Shown here piece by piece: positions 24,550 to 38,000 of a stretch of DNA of 64,000 nucleotides (position 1 is the stretch's first letter; each line of letters begins with the position of its first letter). A program made the position numbers and the translations under genes. Below the pieces are notes generated by a model, which was given only the letters and a program-made list of their open reading frames with translations, did not search any database and was not told the DNA's origin. The DNA comes from Symbiodinium natans (lineage: Eukaryota > Sar > Dinophyceae > Suessiales > Symbiodiniaceae), in assembly GCA_905221605.1 (NCBI GenBank), contig CAJNDS010000069.1, forward strand, positions 554,001 to 618,000, read 5' to 3'.

Positions 24550-26480
24550 TTACACGCTTGATTGTGGGCCGTGTGGCCAGGCCAGGGTCAAGGCCGTGGG
24601 GAAGAAGACGTAGGACGTGAGGCAGGCGAGCACATGGATCCTTTGGGTGACAGAGGGGAGAGGAGGGGGCTTAAAGAGGCTCAGCCCTGCGGTAAGAACC
24701 CAAAATCCCGACACAAAGCCTACGCCCCAAGTCGACTTCAGCCTAAACCCGAAACCCGAAACCCGAAACCCTAAGCCCCACATCGACTTCACCGTAAGCC
24801 AAGCTCTAAACCCTAAACCCCAAAATGGGCTTAACCCGAAGGTCTGAATCATGCGGAGTTCGGGAGCAAGGGTTTGGGGTTTCGGGGCTTGGGGTTTAGG
24901 CTTGAGGCACGTCTGCATAGGGTTTCGGCAGTTGAAATTCGGGGTCTGGGGTTTGACGTACGAAGTATGCACTAGAACCGTTCCTGAAATAGGGGGCCCC
25001 AATTTCGGACCCCTCCTTCCCCCCCCCCCCCAGCCATAGCGTCTTTCGGAATCACAGTAGCCAGGCGTCTTGATGGGATCGCTGAGGCCCACAATGCCAG
25101 TTTTGTGATGCTTCATGAGAATGAGCGCTGCGAACCACAGCAGACCTCGCAGCACAGACCGGGTTCTAAGGTTTGAAGTGGCTGAAAGGACTGAACCCTA
25201 CAACCCTAAAACCTGATTCCCACCCCCCACACAAAACCTCAAGCCCATACCCCCCTCCCCCCCCGCCCCCGCCCGCAAAGAGCTCCGAACGCCAGAACAA
25301 GTGCAAACGAGAGCAACCTAAACTTGTCAACACTCGACCAACCTTTGAAAGCTCCCAACAGGGACTTCGAGAAAAAAGCTAACCCTAGGCCCGAAACCCT
25401 AAAAAGCCCTAAAAACCCTAAACTCAAAAAACCTAAACCCTAAAAGCCCTAATCTAAAAACCCTAAACCCCAAACCCTAAACCCTAAAAACCCTAACTAA
25501 GTTCAAGGAACAAAGGAGGAAGGTCAGCTTGATCCCGCCGGGCAGGGAAGCGCCATCCGACGAGCTGGCCTGTGGGGTTTAAGGGTTAGGGTACTTCAAG
25601 GCCCAGATACTCCCTAGTTGGGTACATGGACCCTTTAGGGTATAAGCCCTGAACCCTATCTGAAGTATCTGTGCTAGGTTTTGCTCTTTCCCCTCGGAAT
25701 GAGACGCTTCCACCTTTTTTGCTTACTGCGGTTTACGAGGGAGCCCACTCCCGCCCTCTCCGACAAAAAGGGAAAGGGGCAGTACTCGACATCCTGAGCA
25801 TGGGGAAGAGGGTCTGGGGTTTAGGGTTTACCCAAAACATGTACCAAAGCTAGGACATAGGATTCTTATAGTAAACGGCTTCTCAGGCGGCGTTGCCGGG
25901 CATCGGAGGTTGAGTCAGGAAGTTTTTGTTCGTGTAGTTGTAGAAAGGCCTTTCAGGGTGTGGAGGGGTTTAGGTTTAGGAATTTAGGGGTTCAGGGTTA
26001 ACTCCAGAGGTTGAAGATGTTTTGGAGTAGAGTTTGTCAGCGTTTGAAGCCAACAGCGAGGAACCACTTCGCCGATGTTTTTGTGCTGCTTTCTTGGCTC
26101 GTTGGCTCGTGACGGCCAGGCACGCTCCTACGTGCACTCTACAAGACTCCATCTTGCCTCAGTGCCCATGCACTGGTGTGCGGAGATGTTCAGTGAATTA
26201 GGCCCCGAGCCTTAGTTGTTCAATGCACAAACCCGAAGCCCTAAACCCGATAAACGCCGATCCTAGACTCCCCTGTAAACACTCTTAACAACCCAGGACC
26301 CAGAGCTATAAAATTTCCTTCACTTCACGTAAGCCCTCAACACCCTACCCTGACTAAACCCCTAGCCCTAGACCCTGTAAAGCCTACACCCCAAACCCTC
26401 AACTAACCCTGGCCCTAGACCCTGAAGCCTTCCGCCCACCCCAGGCAGCTACGCCTTCATCTTCAGCAACCTGCCGCAAG
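24550..26480 (-). CDS. Unidentified membrane protein, 3' exons
   Basis: The last exon (about 24550-24665) reads VTQRIHVLACLTSYVFFPTA then LTLAWPHGPQSSV and stops at TAA 24550. Upstream exons are a hydrophobic one at about 25030-25160 (VLRGLLWFAALILMKHHKTG), one at about 25525-25575 (QASSSDGASLPGGIKLTFL) and one at about 25890-25955 (RPFYNYTNKNFLTQPPMPGN). A weaker one lies at about 26445-26480 (WGALRQVAEDEGVAAWG). At least two transmembrane helices are likely. Exon order and strand agree with GMP synthase upstream. I considered sideroflexin and mitochondrial carrier families but found no diagnostic motif. The 5' end is not placed. Confidence 0.45.
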
Positions 26481-26484
26481 GCTC

Positions 26485-27545
26485 CCCAGCCCTCAACCCC
26501 ATTAGCCCTGTGAACCCTATAAACCCTATAAGCCTTTCGATCCCTCTGAACCCTATGAAACCTATCAAGCCTATAAACCCTATGAACCTTACGAAACTCT
26601 ATGAAACCAGCGAAACCTACGAAACCTCCCTATGAACCCTAAGCCCTAGAGACCTAAAGCCGAAGTCCGAGGACCCAGACTCCAACAAAGTAACAAAGGC
26701 GCAGGGGGGTCGAGATATCGAGGCCGCCGGCATGCAAAGTCCAGACTCTGGGTTTGGGGTTTAATTAGGGTTTAGAGTTTAGGGTTTAGGGGCTTGCATT
26801 TAGGGATGGAGCTGGGAGGTTTGGAGAGTTGAAAGGGGTTGTTTAAGTGTGGGCCTCATGTCATGGGGCTTCGAGAGCTTAGGGCTTCGCGTTCTCTTTT
26901 TGGGGTTAGGGGTTAGGGGTTTTGGGTTTAGAAGGGTTGGGAGGGGCTTACAGTCCAGGAGTTTCGAGCTTCGGGATCTTGCGGTTTATCCGCTGGGGGT
27001 TGGGTGAGGGTCAAGCTTAAGGGGTTTACGGTCAAGGGTTCGGGAGCCTACTGGACTTTGCACGGCGCATAAGCATGCAATGGTTCTGAAACTGCTGCCG
27101 CATTGCACATGTTTCTTAGGGCCGCTTTCGGCATATGCAAAAGGCATCGAAAGATTGCTCATCCCGCGCAGTCGGGAGTTTAGGGCATAGGCTTTCGGCT
27201 CTTACGGGCCACGCTTCAAAATGCAGGTTTTGGGGCTTAGGAGCCCGAATCCCCGAATGTGGGGAGGAGCAACAGACAAGAACAAAAGTGCCACAAAATC
27301 GCTGGGCTCAAAAGCGCGCCAGTAATCAAGAGAGGTGTGTTGGCTCGCCGGCACGCAGGACCTTCGTCCACCTGGCCCCTGGATCTTGTATGCAAATACC
27401 TCTCGGGTCTTCTGCAAGAACGTCCAAAAGTGCTAAGGAAGAGGGTGATGGTACAGGTTGACTTAGGGGGGCCTGGGGCGTGCCATGCTGCCCACGTACT
27501 TGAAATCGTTGACAAAGGATGGCTTTTTTTTCAAGAAAAGCTGAT
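26485..27545. other. Region between the membrane-protein exons and the GMP synthase stop
   Basis: TTTAGGG-type sequence runs from 26750 to 27030. A less repetitive part (27060-27545) holds overlapping open frames on both strands that I take as chance. It should contain the 3' UTR of GMP synthase and the start of the next gene, but no boundary can be read from sequence. Confidence 0.35.
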
Positions 27546-30500
27546 CTACTCCCACTCAATGGTAGCCGGAGGCTTGGAAGAGACGTCGTAGCACACTCTG
27601 TTGATACCCTTCACCTCGGCACGGGGCAGTGGTTCTGGAGCCTCATCTTACAAAACGTGCCCGTACAGCTGCCCCTCGCACTGAAGTTCAGAACCCCGGA
27701 GCCTAGTCTTGCTCAAGTAGGAGCCTTTGTATCATGTATCCTGTGTTAGGGCCGTTAGGGTTTAGGGGTTTAGGGTTCGGGGTGTCGAGTTCGGGTTTAG
27801 GGTGCAGGGTCTCTGGCCTGGCCTCGTTGATGATCCGATTCGAGATGCGAGCCAGGACATCCTGGGCAGAGTGTATACAAAGGCGAATTCAGCCACCCCC
27901 TAACCCCGAAAAGAAGGGCCTTTTCACAGTCATATACTAGTCCTGATAGCCATATGGGCCACATGATAGTCATGCGGTCCATTTGGGAGGTTAAGGTAAC
28001 CATCAAATAGGTCTTTGTTAGTTCAGGGCCTGCCGCAAAGGAAGGCCCAAAGGTGAGAGGATTTGAGGCCGCAGGGTTTTAACGCTAAACAGCTAGATTA
28101 AAGGCCCGAAGCCCTACACCCTAACCACAAACTCTTTAAGCGCTTTTGGGATATAGGGATTCAGGGTTTTAGAGTTAGTGGTAGGGTCTAAGGCATAGCT
28201 TAGGGCTGATTGTTTTGGACTGAGGGTGCAGGGACTTCGGGTTTAGCATGGTCTAGGGCATACAACGGTTTATGGGGTTCAGGGGTTTCGGAGTTTTGGC
28301 ACCCAACTCTGCTACTGGCTTGGGGTGCCAAACCTACATCAGACCGGCCTCAGCTGGGGACGAGCCAACGGATGCACAAATACTTGCTCATGTTTCCGTC
28401 GAGAAGACATTCGACCCTAACCCTAAAACCTAAATCCTAAACCCTAATACCCTAAATCCTAAACCGCAGGCAAGCCGCGTGAGGCATGTCGTACCAATCT
28501 GCGGTCATGAAGTCGGTGGTGGTCACGGCGCGGAGGATGCACACATTCCTGGGACTGCACATCTTCTGAACTCCGATGATGCCCCACCTACACATGATTT
28601 AAAATCGCATGCAAGAGTCTATGCTAAAGCTGTGGAGCAATGAAACCAGGCGAGAGCACCATGAAATCCACCCACAAGAGCCGCCAGCCCGAAACTAAAC
28701 CCCAATGGCCCGCGGCCAAGCCATGCCTAAATCCTCCTGCACCCGATTGAAGGTTCATACAACTTCACACCTGGAAACCACAAACCCTAATCCCGAAAAT
28801 CCTACAAGCTGGAAACAGAACTCGATAGCTTGCAACTGAGAACATACATTCCCGAAATCCTAATCGTACCTCTAAACGCCCAGAGCCCGACACTCAAAAC
28901 CTCGGGCCGCAAATCGAAAAGCCTATGTCCCAAACCTCGAAAATCTTCAGTCTCTAAAAGGCTCAAACTGCCTACGCTAATAGTAGAGGCCCTAAACCCA
29001 GCCCGGGGGGCTCGTACGTCCGGTGGTCGCCCATGACCCCTACGGAGCGCACGGTGGGCAGCAGCACGGCAAAGGCCTCTCCGATGGTTTCGATTCTTAC
29101 CTTAAGACCCCAAAACCTGCTTTTTTGTATGTGACCCAAGGAATCCTATAAGGGGCTTTGTAGCAATAACCTACCAAAAAAGGTTCGATTTGGGTTCCTC
29201 AGGTAAGGTTTCGGGCTCAGGATCTTAAGGTTTGGGGGGTAAGGGTTTGGGTCAGGGTTTGGGGTGCGAGCTTCAGGGCTGAAGGATTAGGGTCTGTGGC
29301 TGTCCGCAATAAACCCCAGTGCTCGCCTGCCCGATCTTGTCGTAGTGCCCAGTCTTTCGGAGCTCCTCAATGTAGATGTCATCCTCGGGGACGGGTGCTG
29401 AACGAACTCTCGGGTCGAGGTTTGGAAATGAGAGGTTGAATCTTGCTCAGGGGATGAGTAAGGTGCCTAGGGAGTGCGGCTCCAGGCCCTGATGTGGGAG
29501 TAAACTGGAATATGGCCTGACTCACAGGGTGCCGGAGTCTCTTGGTTTAGCCTGCTTTGCAATAGCGTGCCTAAAACAGATGAGCAGGAAACACCCCCAA
29601 GCACTGCCCTTGAGCATGCTGAGACCATTTCACAGGGCCTGAGAACTCCAAAGCATCGAACCGCACTGCCTACCCTTGAAACCCCAAAGCCTCTACGCCC
29701 TCGTCCTATCCCCTATCCGCAAACGAGACTTCGAAGAACACACCCCAGTGACCACAAGCAAATGCTGGTCTAGAGTCGGCGTGGGACAAGCGATCTGCTG
29801 TCTCCTTCGGCTCAAGTTTGAACAGCGTGGAGAGCTTTTATTCTTGCAGGGCAAATTCGTTAGTAAGATTGGCGTGGCACTTTGGGGCTCGAAAAAAAGA
29901 GAGTGAACGCCTGCTGGTGTATCTTGTCTGGGCCAAGTTGTCCGATCTGTTCGGCGTATTCTTGGGATGCGCGTTGCGGTGCCAGCCGAAGTATTACCGT
30001 CGAACTTAGGTTTCCAGAAAAACCCATGAGCACACATCATGTTTTCGTACGGTAAGCTTTGGCAAGTCCTGGGGCTGAAAAAGGTCTTTGGCCCTGTGTT
30101 TAATAGTGATTAGGTTTGAGTGGAACGCCCGAGACCCAAGCAAGATAAGATTGTTCCTTCAAGTATCGGACAGGAAGCGGCCGCTTTTCGTTCTGCATTA
30201 CACAGGCTCACTGACACTGCGATCCGGCATTAACACCAAGCACCGATGCACCACTCGTGTACTGCCAATGGAAATGGCCACAAGAATAAAACGAAAATGC
30301 CACGCCCCGAAACCTGCAACATACAAGAGCGGCAGGGGAAAAACTCATAAGGTGCATCAACGTAACATCAGCTGTCTTACCATGGTGGAATGTGAAGCCC
30401 CTGTCCATGACGCTTACAATGCAGTGCATTGGCTTGGGGCGTACTACAATTATGCCCTCCCACCCCTTCGCGCCGCACACGCTCGCCAAAGGCCAAACGG

Positions 30501-33500
30501 ATGTGACGGACTGCACATCCATTTTCGTTTTCACTTGCCAGGAACGGCTCCTTGCGCCAGCAACTGCCTGATGTCATGCTGTAGTGCCCCATAAACGCTC
30601 ACTGCATTCAGATGCTCGTGCCGGCTCCTCAGTGCATCAACCTCGTCCAATAGCTCTTTGGACTTCTCAAACTGTCCCCTCACCAGCCGATTTCTGGCTG
30701 ACCGCCGCAATGAAGCTATCACCTGAGATCGCTGCATGCCTTCTTCTGTCAACCTTCGGTACTTGCTCTGGTTTCCAGAAAGCTTGGCGATACTCTGTCG
30801 AATATCCTGGTAATACATATTGCCAACACTCAACGCAAGCAATGCTCTTGCTCGTTTGATAGACAAGCCATTGTTCAACAACCGCCTGAGTATGAGTCGA
30901 ACATCCTTCTGCCGGTCAATGAACAGCTCAAAGTATCCATCAGACCGATGGTGCAGGGAACCTGACGAGTTAACATCAAGCTGCCAGAATGCGGCAATCC
31001 AATGCAGCACCATGGCCGTTTTTTGTGTGAGCGTCAAACGCATGTAGCGTGGAGGGCGGGCAGAAATGCATCCTTCAGCGTCAAAGAACCCAGCCACAAA
31101 CGGCCAGGAACACTTGAGTGCGGGAAAGTCGTCCTGCGCCTGCGCCTGCGCCCTCGCTGACGACAACTCCTGCTTCAGGCTTGCTTTCCTTGCCGCCGCA
31201 TCATGCGGCTGATCAGCTGCCAGAAGCAACTGGTGCCTTTTGACGAAGCTTCTTTGGGCAAGCTGCACAGCTGCCATTTGCACATCTTTTCTCTTTGTCA
31301 GACACCACGCTAGTTGCGGGCGTTTCAACCCTTTCCCACTTTGACTCAGATACACCTTGCCTGCAAAAACCTGTGCGAACAGAAGCAGGACCTCTGGATG
31401 GGAAGACGACTGCGTAACGCTCAGGATATATGCTCCTGGCTTAGAACTGACGCAGCCATCGCCGTCAAAGAACCCAGCAAGATAGGCCAGGACACTCTCC
31501 GGGGCATTGTCCCTTGCAGGTTTCGTAGGAGGAGCAAACGGCAATGAATATGTCTCACCATGCACTTTAATCTTTTCAAGCCGCGGCCAGAGCAGCTTGG
31601 CCTGAAAAGACTTCAGTGCGGCGATTCGGCGCCGCAAGGATGCCAGGGGCTTGCCATGCATGCCACGCGTAGTCGAGGGTGAGGGATTCGAAGGAACAGC
31701 AAGGGTCTGCGTGTGCGGTTCAAGCAACTTAAGCAGCTTGAACTCATATGGCAGTTCACGAGCCAAGCACTGACCGACCCCGTCCTAATTCAACTATAAG
31801 CCTAATCCTTATGCACCGATTTAAGGGGTGAGGGCCTGCCAATGTCAACACACAACATCTCAGCTGCGAAAACGGCCAGACCTTGTTGATCTCACCGATG
31901 ATGCGGATGCCCAGGCCAGGGCCGGGGAACGGATGGCGCCTGGAAAACAAAACTGTGTTTTTCTCATTTTTTTGGGGGGGGATTGAGGGTTCAGAGTTGC
32001 GACCCTTTGTCACCTCATCTGAACATCGAGTCTGCTGACGCTTGCCCAAGATTGCCAGTCAGCCGTTGAGTTGTTACGGAACACTTGCTTTGGACGCTGA
32101 CGTCTTCAGCAAGAATCAGCAAGAATCGAACATGCGCAGCATTTCTTCAAGAACCTCAGCCCGGAACCGAACTCGCCTTAACCTGGAAATCGCTCGCGTA
32201 GCTCAAGCTCCCAAACCTATATCAAAACCCAGGAACCTTTTAACGCTAGGGCCGATATGGTTTTGGACCTCATGGACCTCTTTCAACCCCAAGTCTCCTG
32301 CTGCTTTGTGCTGTCAAGCTGCCTCACAATAATCTCAAACCCGCCCCAAACCCGAATCAAAGCCTAAACCCTACGGCATAAACCCTAAACCCAGAACGCT
32401 CACCCCACCTGAACTCCCCTGGGTTCCCGGCATCACCGAGGTGACGGGAAGACCGAGCTCCCTCCCCAGCGCCTCAGATACGAAGTCCAAGGCCCATGGA
32501 TCCGATGTTGGGATTACGTAAAGGTTCAGGGACTCAAGGCGCTATCTGCGGATTATGTCTTGAGCTTAGGGTGCAGGATTTAGCCTTCAACGGTCTTTAG
32601 TCAAGTCTAGAGCTTGGAATGTTGGTCTGGGGGCAGAGCTGTGTTGAGGTTCAGGGAGTTTTCGGTGGCGGATTGAAGGTCGAGACAACCGAGACAGCAT
32701 TTGAGCAACATGTGTTTACATGGTTGAGGCAGCAAGTCGCACGTATGCCATGTGACAGGAAGTATTGAGCAGTCCCAGATGATTCGTCGAGATGAACCCT
32801 AACTCAAACAAAACTCACCCTAAATGCTGATCCTCTCCGGTCTCCTGATCGTGTGAGAGCCGGCTCGGAACCTGAAATTTCCTGGAGCACGCTACATGCT
32901 ACATGCCCAAACTACTCTAAGTCCACTCAGGCAGGTGATCTTCGTGCAGTCAGAGCACGCGGACCTCATCCTTGAAGAGGAGCCGCAAAGGCCTTGGCTA
33001 CATGCACTCCCCAAAAAGGATGCAAGCACTTATGATCTTTACGGGAGATCCACGATAGTTCAAAGTCTCCTAAAAGACCCATTTTCGGTCTGAGCATCTA
33101 CTGCTCTATGGGTACATGGACCCTTTGGCCTCAGCCTTCTCTGGCGGCCGTCTGGCCGCAACTGAGAGCCTACAATCTCCCAGCACTTGTGAGCCCAGCA
33201 CTGAACAAGCCACAAAACGTCTGGATTTAAGTGAAGACTCTTTTTGGCATAAATCTCTTCCCTGAAGCCTCCGGCGAGAACTAGGGTCTAGTCTAACCTG
33301 GTGATGCCTTTGGTGCTCCTACGGGTTGCCATGGTAGCCGATGAGCTCAATCACCTCCATCTTCATGCGGTCGGGCAGGCCGCCCACGTTGTGGTGGGTC
33401 TTGATGACCTCGCAGGGTTCAGAGAAACAGTCAAGCCAATTAAGGTATGTATAAATGCATGCTATGTGTGTGTGTATGTGCATAGTCTTGCATAGCTACG

Positions 33501-35043
33501 CAAATTTCCCCATACAGAAATTCCGCAGAAACGTCCACTCGCGAAGATCGAAGAGTTGCGTCCTGATGTCATCGTAGATGCCCAAAACTTGATTTTTGAG
33601 AACAAGCTCCCCGAGATGCGTTTTCACAGGCCCAAAACACTTGTCATCAGAAGGTGCATTCCACGTTCAATCCTGACGCTCACTGTTCTGCGTGCAAGAA
33701 CAAGCAGCCGCAAACGCCCAAGACCTAAATAATTAAACCAAAAAATCAGCACGGCTGGTGCTGTGAAGCTGCGCTGGAGGGGCCCTTGTAGGAGGTGGAC
33801 TCGATGACATCCGGGTACCTGGGTGTTGGGAGTCTGGACGCTAGAGGGTTTAGAACGTACAGACTGCTCACTGGCATGTAGGCACGAACCGCCCATCTGC
33901 TCAAGTTTGAGCTCGTCTTCTGCCCCGAAGCCCCAAAAGCCCAAAATCCTCAAGCCTAGCTGCGAACCCTACACCCCACCCCTAGACCTCGTAAAGCCGT
34001 AAAGCCAATGCAGGTCGGGGCGCAGTGTGCCCTGCAAGAGGAGGCAGTCCTCGTGAGGGAGTCCTTGGCGCTCAGACTTGGAACTTGAAAAAAATAGGGT
34101 GTGAGTGGGGCTTGCGGTATAGGATCTGGGATTTCAATTTAGAGTTTAGGGTTGAAGGATGAGGGTTGGGGGTTTGGGTTTGGGTGAAGGTTTAATTATG
34201 GCTTACTGAGTTCAAAGATCATGTGGGTTACCAGTTCATGAGAAACTTCTGAGAACTTTCATGGATCTGACTACTGCTATTTGCAACATTCCCGTAAACA
34301 ATGGCTTTTCTTCTAGTCAGGAACATCTTATTGTTGAGGAGCCACATCTGAAGTTAGCTTCATCATGATAAGTCATGGGCAGCAGCAGCATGTGAGATGA
34401 GATTGCCGATGGGCCGACAGGAACACGAGCACCAACATAGCGTAAAATCGGTTTTTGCAGGGCCACTTTGCCTCCAGCAACCTAGGGAAACGGAATCGTC
34501 TGTTGTTGTCACAAGAGGTTATTCTACGGGAACCTAGAACTCGGTAGGCTCATTGCCCCTGCAATGAGGGATGGAGATTAGGGTTTAAGCTAAGGTGTAG
34601 CCCTGAAACCAAGAATGCTGTAAGACGCAGCAAAACACCCATAAGTCAAACCCCATAAACCCTAATTACGCAATCATATCACACCCTAAATAGAGCCCAC
34701 AACCGCAATACCCCCATTGACCTTGAAACCCTAAAGCACATACTAACCTGCAATACACCCTGGACCTCATAGCCCTAAACCACAAAAACCCTAAACCCTA
34801 AAAACCCGAATAACTGCTAACCCTAAACCCTCAGCCCTAAACCCTAGTGCATCCAGAGTGGCCCATCTCAGAGACCGCCTTCTCGAAGGCCTCCACGAAG
34901 AGGCGGCCGATGATCTTCCTGTCCCGCAAGCTCTGGCTTTAGCTCTTGGGGCCGCTTAAGCTTTAGGTTCTTCATGTGTGTATTATTGTTCTTATTCTTC
35001 TTGTTCTTCTTGTTCTTCTTGTTTTTTCTTCTTCTTCTGCGCA

Positions 35044-35081
<38 letters not shown>

Positions 35082-38000
35082 CGTCTGTTTCCCAGGCATC
35101 CGAAGCTGCCCCCGACTTCTGTCGTGTTGGCCAGGGTTCGAGTTCAGGGCTTGGGGGGTTAACAGGCCTCAGCTCCCAAAAACCTATGTAATGCAACTCT
35201 CTAACTCTGACGCCTGGGCTTTTGGGCTTTCATATCTCAGATAGTTTCGTGTTTTCGGGGGCGGGCCGTGCCTCTTCTTCTCAGGCTCCGTGACGCCCGC
35301 CAGCTCCTGGGCATGGAAGAGTGTTCGAGCGCCCTGGACCCTAAAGCCGCCACACATTCAGATCAACAAATGTACGGTTTAGTGTTTTCTAGGGTTTTTT
35401 TAAGGTTCATAGGGTTTACAGTGTACAGGGTTTATAGGGCTCTAGGGTCTCATAAGCCTCGTACAACCCCTCAAAGCCCAAACCCTACAACCGGAAAGGG
35501 CGCTAAGCCCTAGCCAAGGCCTTGTAGAAGTCGCCGGTGGCATCCAGCACCTGGCGCTCGCTTGTGCGAAAGATAGGGTTTGTGGGGGTTTATGGGGTTC
35601 ATGGGTTTTTTGGCGTTTATAGGCTACAGGGTTTAAGGGGTTACGGTCTTCCAAGCCTCATGACCCCTCTCAAATCCAGTGTGGGGTTTCCGTGATGTGG
35701 TGGGGAGACAGAGTCGATAGTCGCGCGGGTCAAGCCCCTGACCCTTCAGCTCGAATCTCTCGGCAATCGCTCAACCTGAGCCCACCTAAACCCTAACCCT
35801 TGAAACCCAAACCCGAAGCCCTATAACCCTTGAAACCCAAAAACCCTATAGGCCCTGATATACTACACCAGCACCCTAATGCCCTCTGGTGCCTTCAGCT
35901 TCATGCCTGGGATGTGGCTCTCCAGGCGCTCCTTGACGATGCGGGCCTGGCGGGAGTGGCATGCTAGAGATGGGACAGCTCTGGTTTAGGACTAATTCAG
36001 GGCTTAGGGTTAAAGTTGCTTAGGGTCACTTAGGGTTTGTTGAGTGTTTAGGGTTAATTTGGTCTCTAACTGGCCCCCGTTCTCTGTCCCTTTGCTAGCG
36101 GTGCCTGTCACGATGTATACCTGGGCTATGCACAGTTTAACTTCCAGCGCTGGCCCTTTGGGCTTTAGGAGTTCGATACCTGAAGCTTGTCGGGTTTCGG
36201 GCTTGGAGTGCTTAGGGTTTAGGGGTTTAGGGTTTAGGGTTTGAGGGAAAAGATATTCGAGCTTCAAGGCTTCATGGGATCAATGGGGTTGAGAGCGCAA
36301 CATGACAAGTCGGCAGGTCCCTGATCCATAAAAACCCGGAGCAACCTTAACATCTTCAAAATCCTGAGCTCTTAAGCTTGAAGGGTTCCAAGACGTCACA
36401 AACCCTTAAACCTAAACGACTTAGCACCCTTAAAGTCAGACCGCCCAAACTGGATTTGGGCTATACACATCTGCACCCTTCAGTTCTAACCCACCCCCCC
36501 CTCTCAAGCACTGCAGCCTCACCTCGTCTTTGCGCAGAAGCCCGGTGTCCACCATGAAAGGTCGGAAGCGATCTCCAATCCTGTTAGGGTTTAGGGTTTA
36601 GGGTTAAAGGTTCAGTTTAGGGCTTAAAACCCTGAATTCTCCAACTGCTGTAAGTCAAGGGGCGCTTTGTGGACCAAGGCGGCTGCGACGCTGGAGTCCA
36701 CTCCGCCGCTGACAGCGCCCACCACGTACTTGCCGTGGAGCTTGCTCATGATGATGTCCTTGAGTATAGGGGTTGAGGTAGGGGTTGTTGAGGGTTTTAG
36801 GCTTTCAGGCTCATGATGATGTCCTTGAGTAGGGGTTGAGGGCTTTAGGCTTTCAGGGTTTTTAGGATTTAGGGATTTTGGGTTTTAGGGTTTACAGTAG
36901 GATTTAGAGGCAGGGTTGCAGGCATGGTGTGGGACTTGGTAGGCTTCAGGGTGCAATAGCCCGAGGGACATCGTGCTGGGCACTCGAGTAGATCTTCCTC
37001 ATCGATGCCGAGGCCCAAGAAAACGGGCCGGGCTCGGGCGCCGAAGGTCAGGTCTTTTGGAAAGCTACAAAATCTGTTTATCCCTGACTCCCAGTACTTC
37101 AGCTTTGGGTTCTTAGGGACCCTAGTTAGTGCATCGTTCCCGTGAAGGGCAAACCACTGTGAGCAAGTCCTGAAAGCCTGAAAGGAACATGGAACGTCTA
37201 CGCCTAAATGCCAATGCTCACCCTTCAGGCTCCGCTGACATTGGACTAGTCCCATTGCACACACACACACAAAATGCATGTCAAAACCTCGTGAGAGTGG
37301 AACAAAAAAGGTTCTTGTAGCACTACCATGTTTATGCCAAAACCCTGCAACCCTAAACCCTACGTGGGGCAGAGCATGCTGCCCGGCGTCGATCTGCTTT
37401 TGGCAGAAGTCGTGCATGTTCCACTCGCCCTTGCCTGGGCGCACTCTCGCTGCTGCAGGCGTGCGGCATCCGTGCACCTAATACTCTAAACTGCTTTAGG
37501 GTTTAGGGTTTAGGGCTTAGGGTTTAGGGTTTAGGGTTTAGGGCAAATCCCCACAGACTTAGACCCGAAACCCTGCCCCCTAAGCCCCCTGCAACCGAAA
37601 GTGGCTGGCTCCAGCATTCTAAGCATTCAATCTCCACCTGATGGTTTTGGGATTTTGCTCTAACAGCTACAAGGTGGGGTCATATAGGGGAATTGCGTTT
37701 TGGAGATTTTAGCATAATTATATTCAGGGACTATAAGAGAATACTTTAATTCGTGGGCTTAGGGTTCCGGCTGCTTCAGTGATTCAGGGTGCTGCAAGAA
37801 CCCTAGCAGAACTACCTAAACCCCAAACCCTAGTGGGATTTCCATGGTAGCCTGGTTGCAGCCAACCACCTTCAGCACAAAGTTCTTAATCATGGTCGCG
37901 CCATTCGGGGTGTGCGTCACCTGCGTGCAGGGAATAGGGCATAGGGTTGCAAGATGTGGTGCTTACCCGTACCAGGGTCCATCACTAGGAGGAGCTTGAG

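Noticed and set aside
24550-26480. Sideroflexin or mitochondrial carrier identity for the membrane-protein exons
   Set aside because: NYTN and short hydrophobic stretches are reminiscent, but the conserved family motifs are absent.
30088-30594. 168-codon plus-strand frame overlapping the end of the homing endonuclease
   Set aside because: Its 3' part is antisense to the LAGLIDADG ORF and the rest has no recognisable domain.
33530-33600. Minus-strand exon-like stretch [17 protein letters not shown]
   Set aside because: It lies between two GMP synthase exons that already join directly by family alignment, so it is not part of that protein; kept only as a curiosity.
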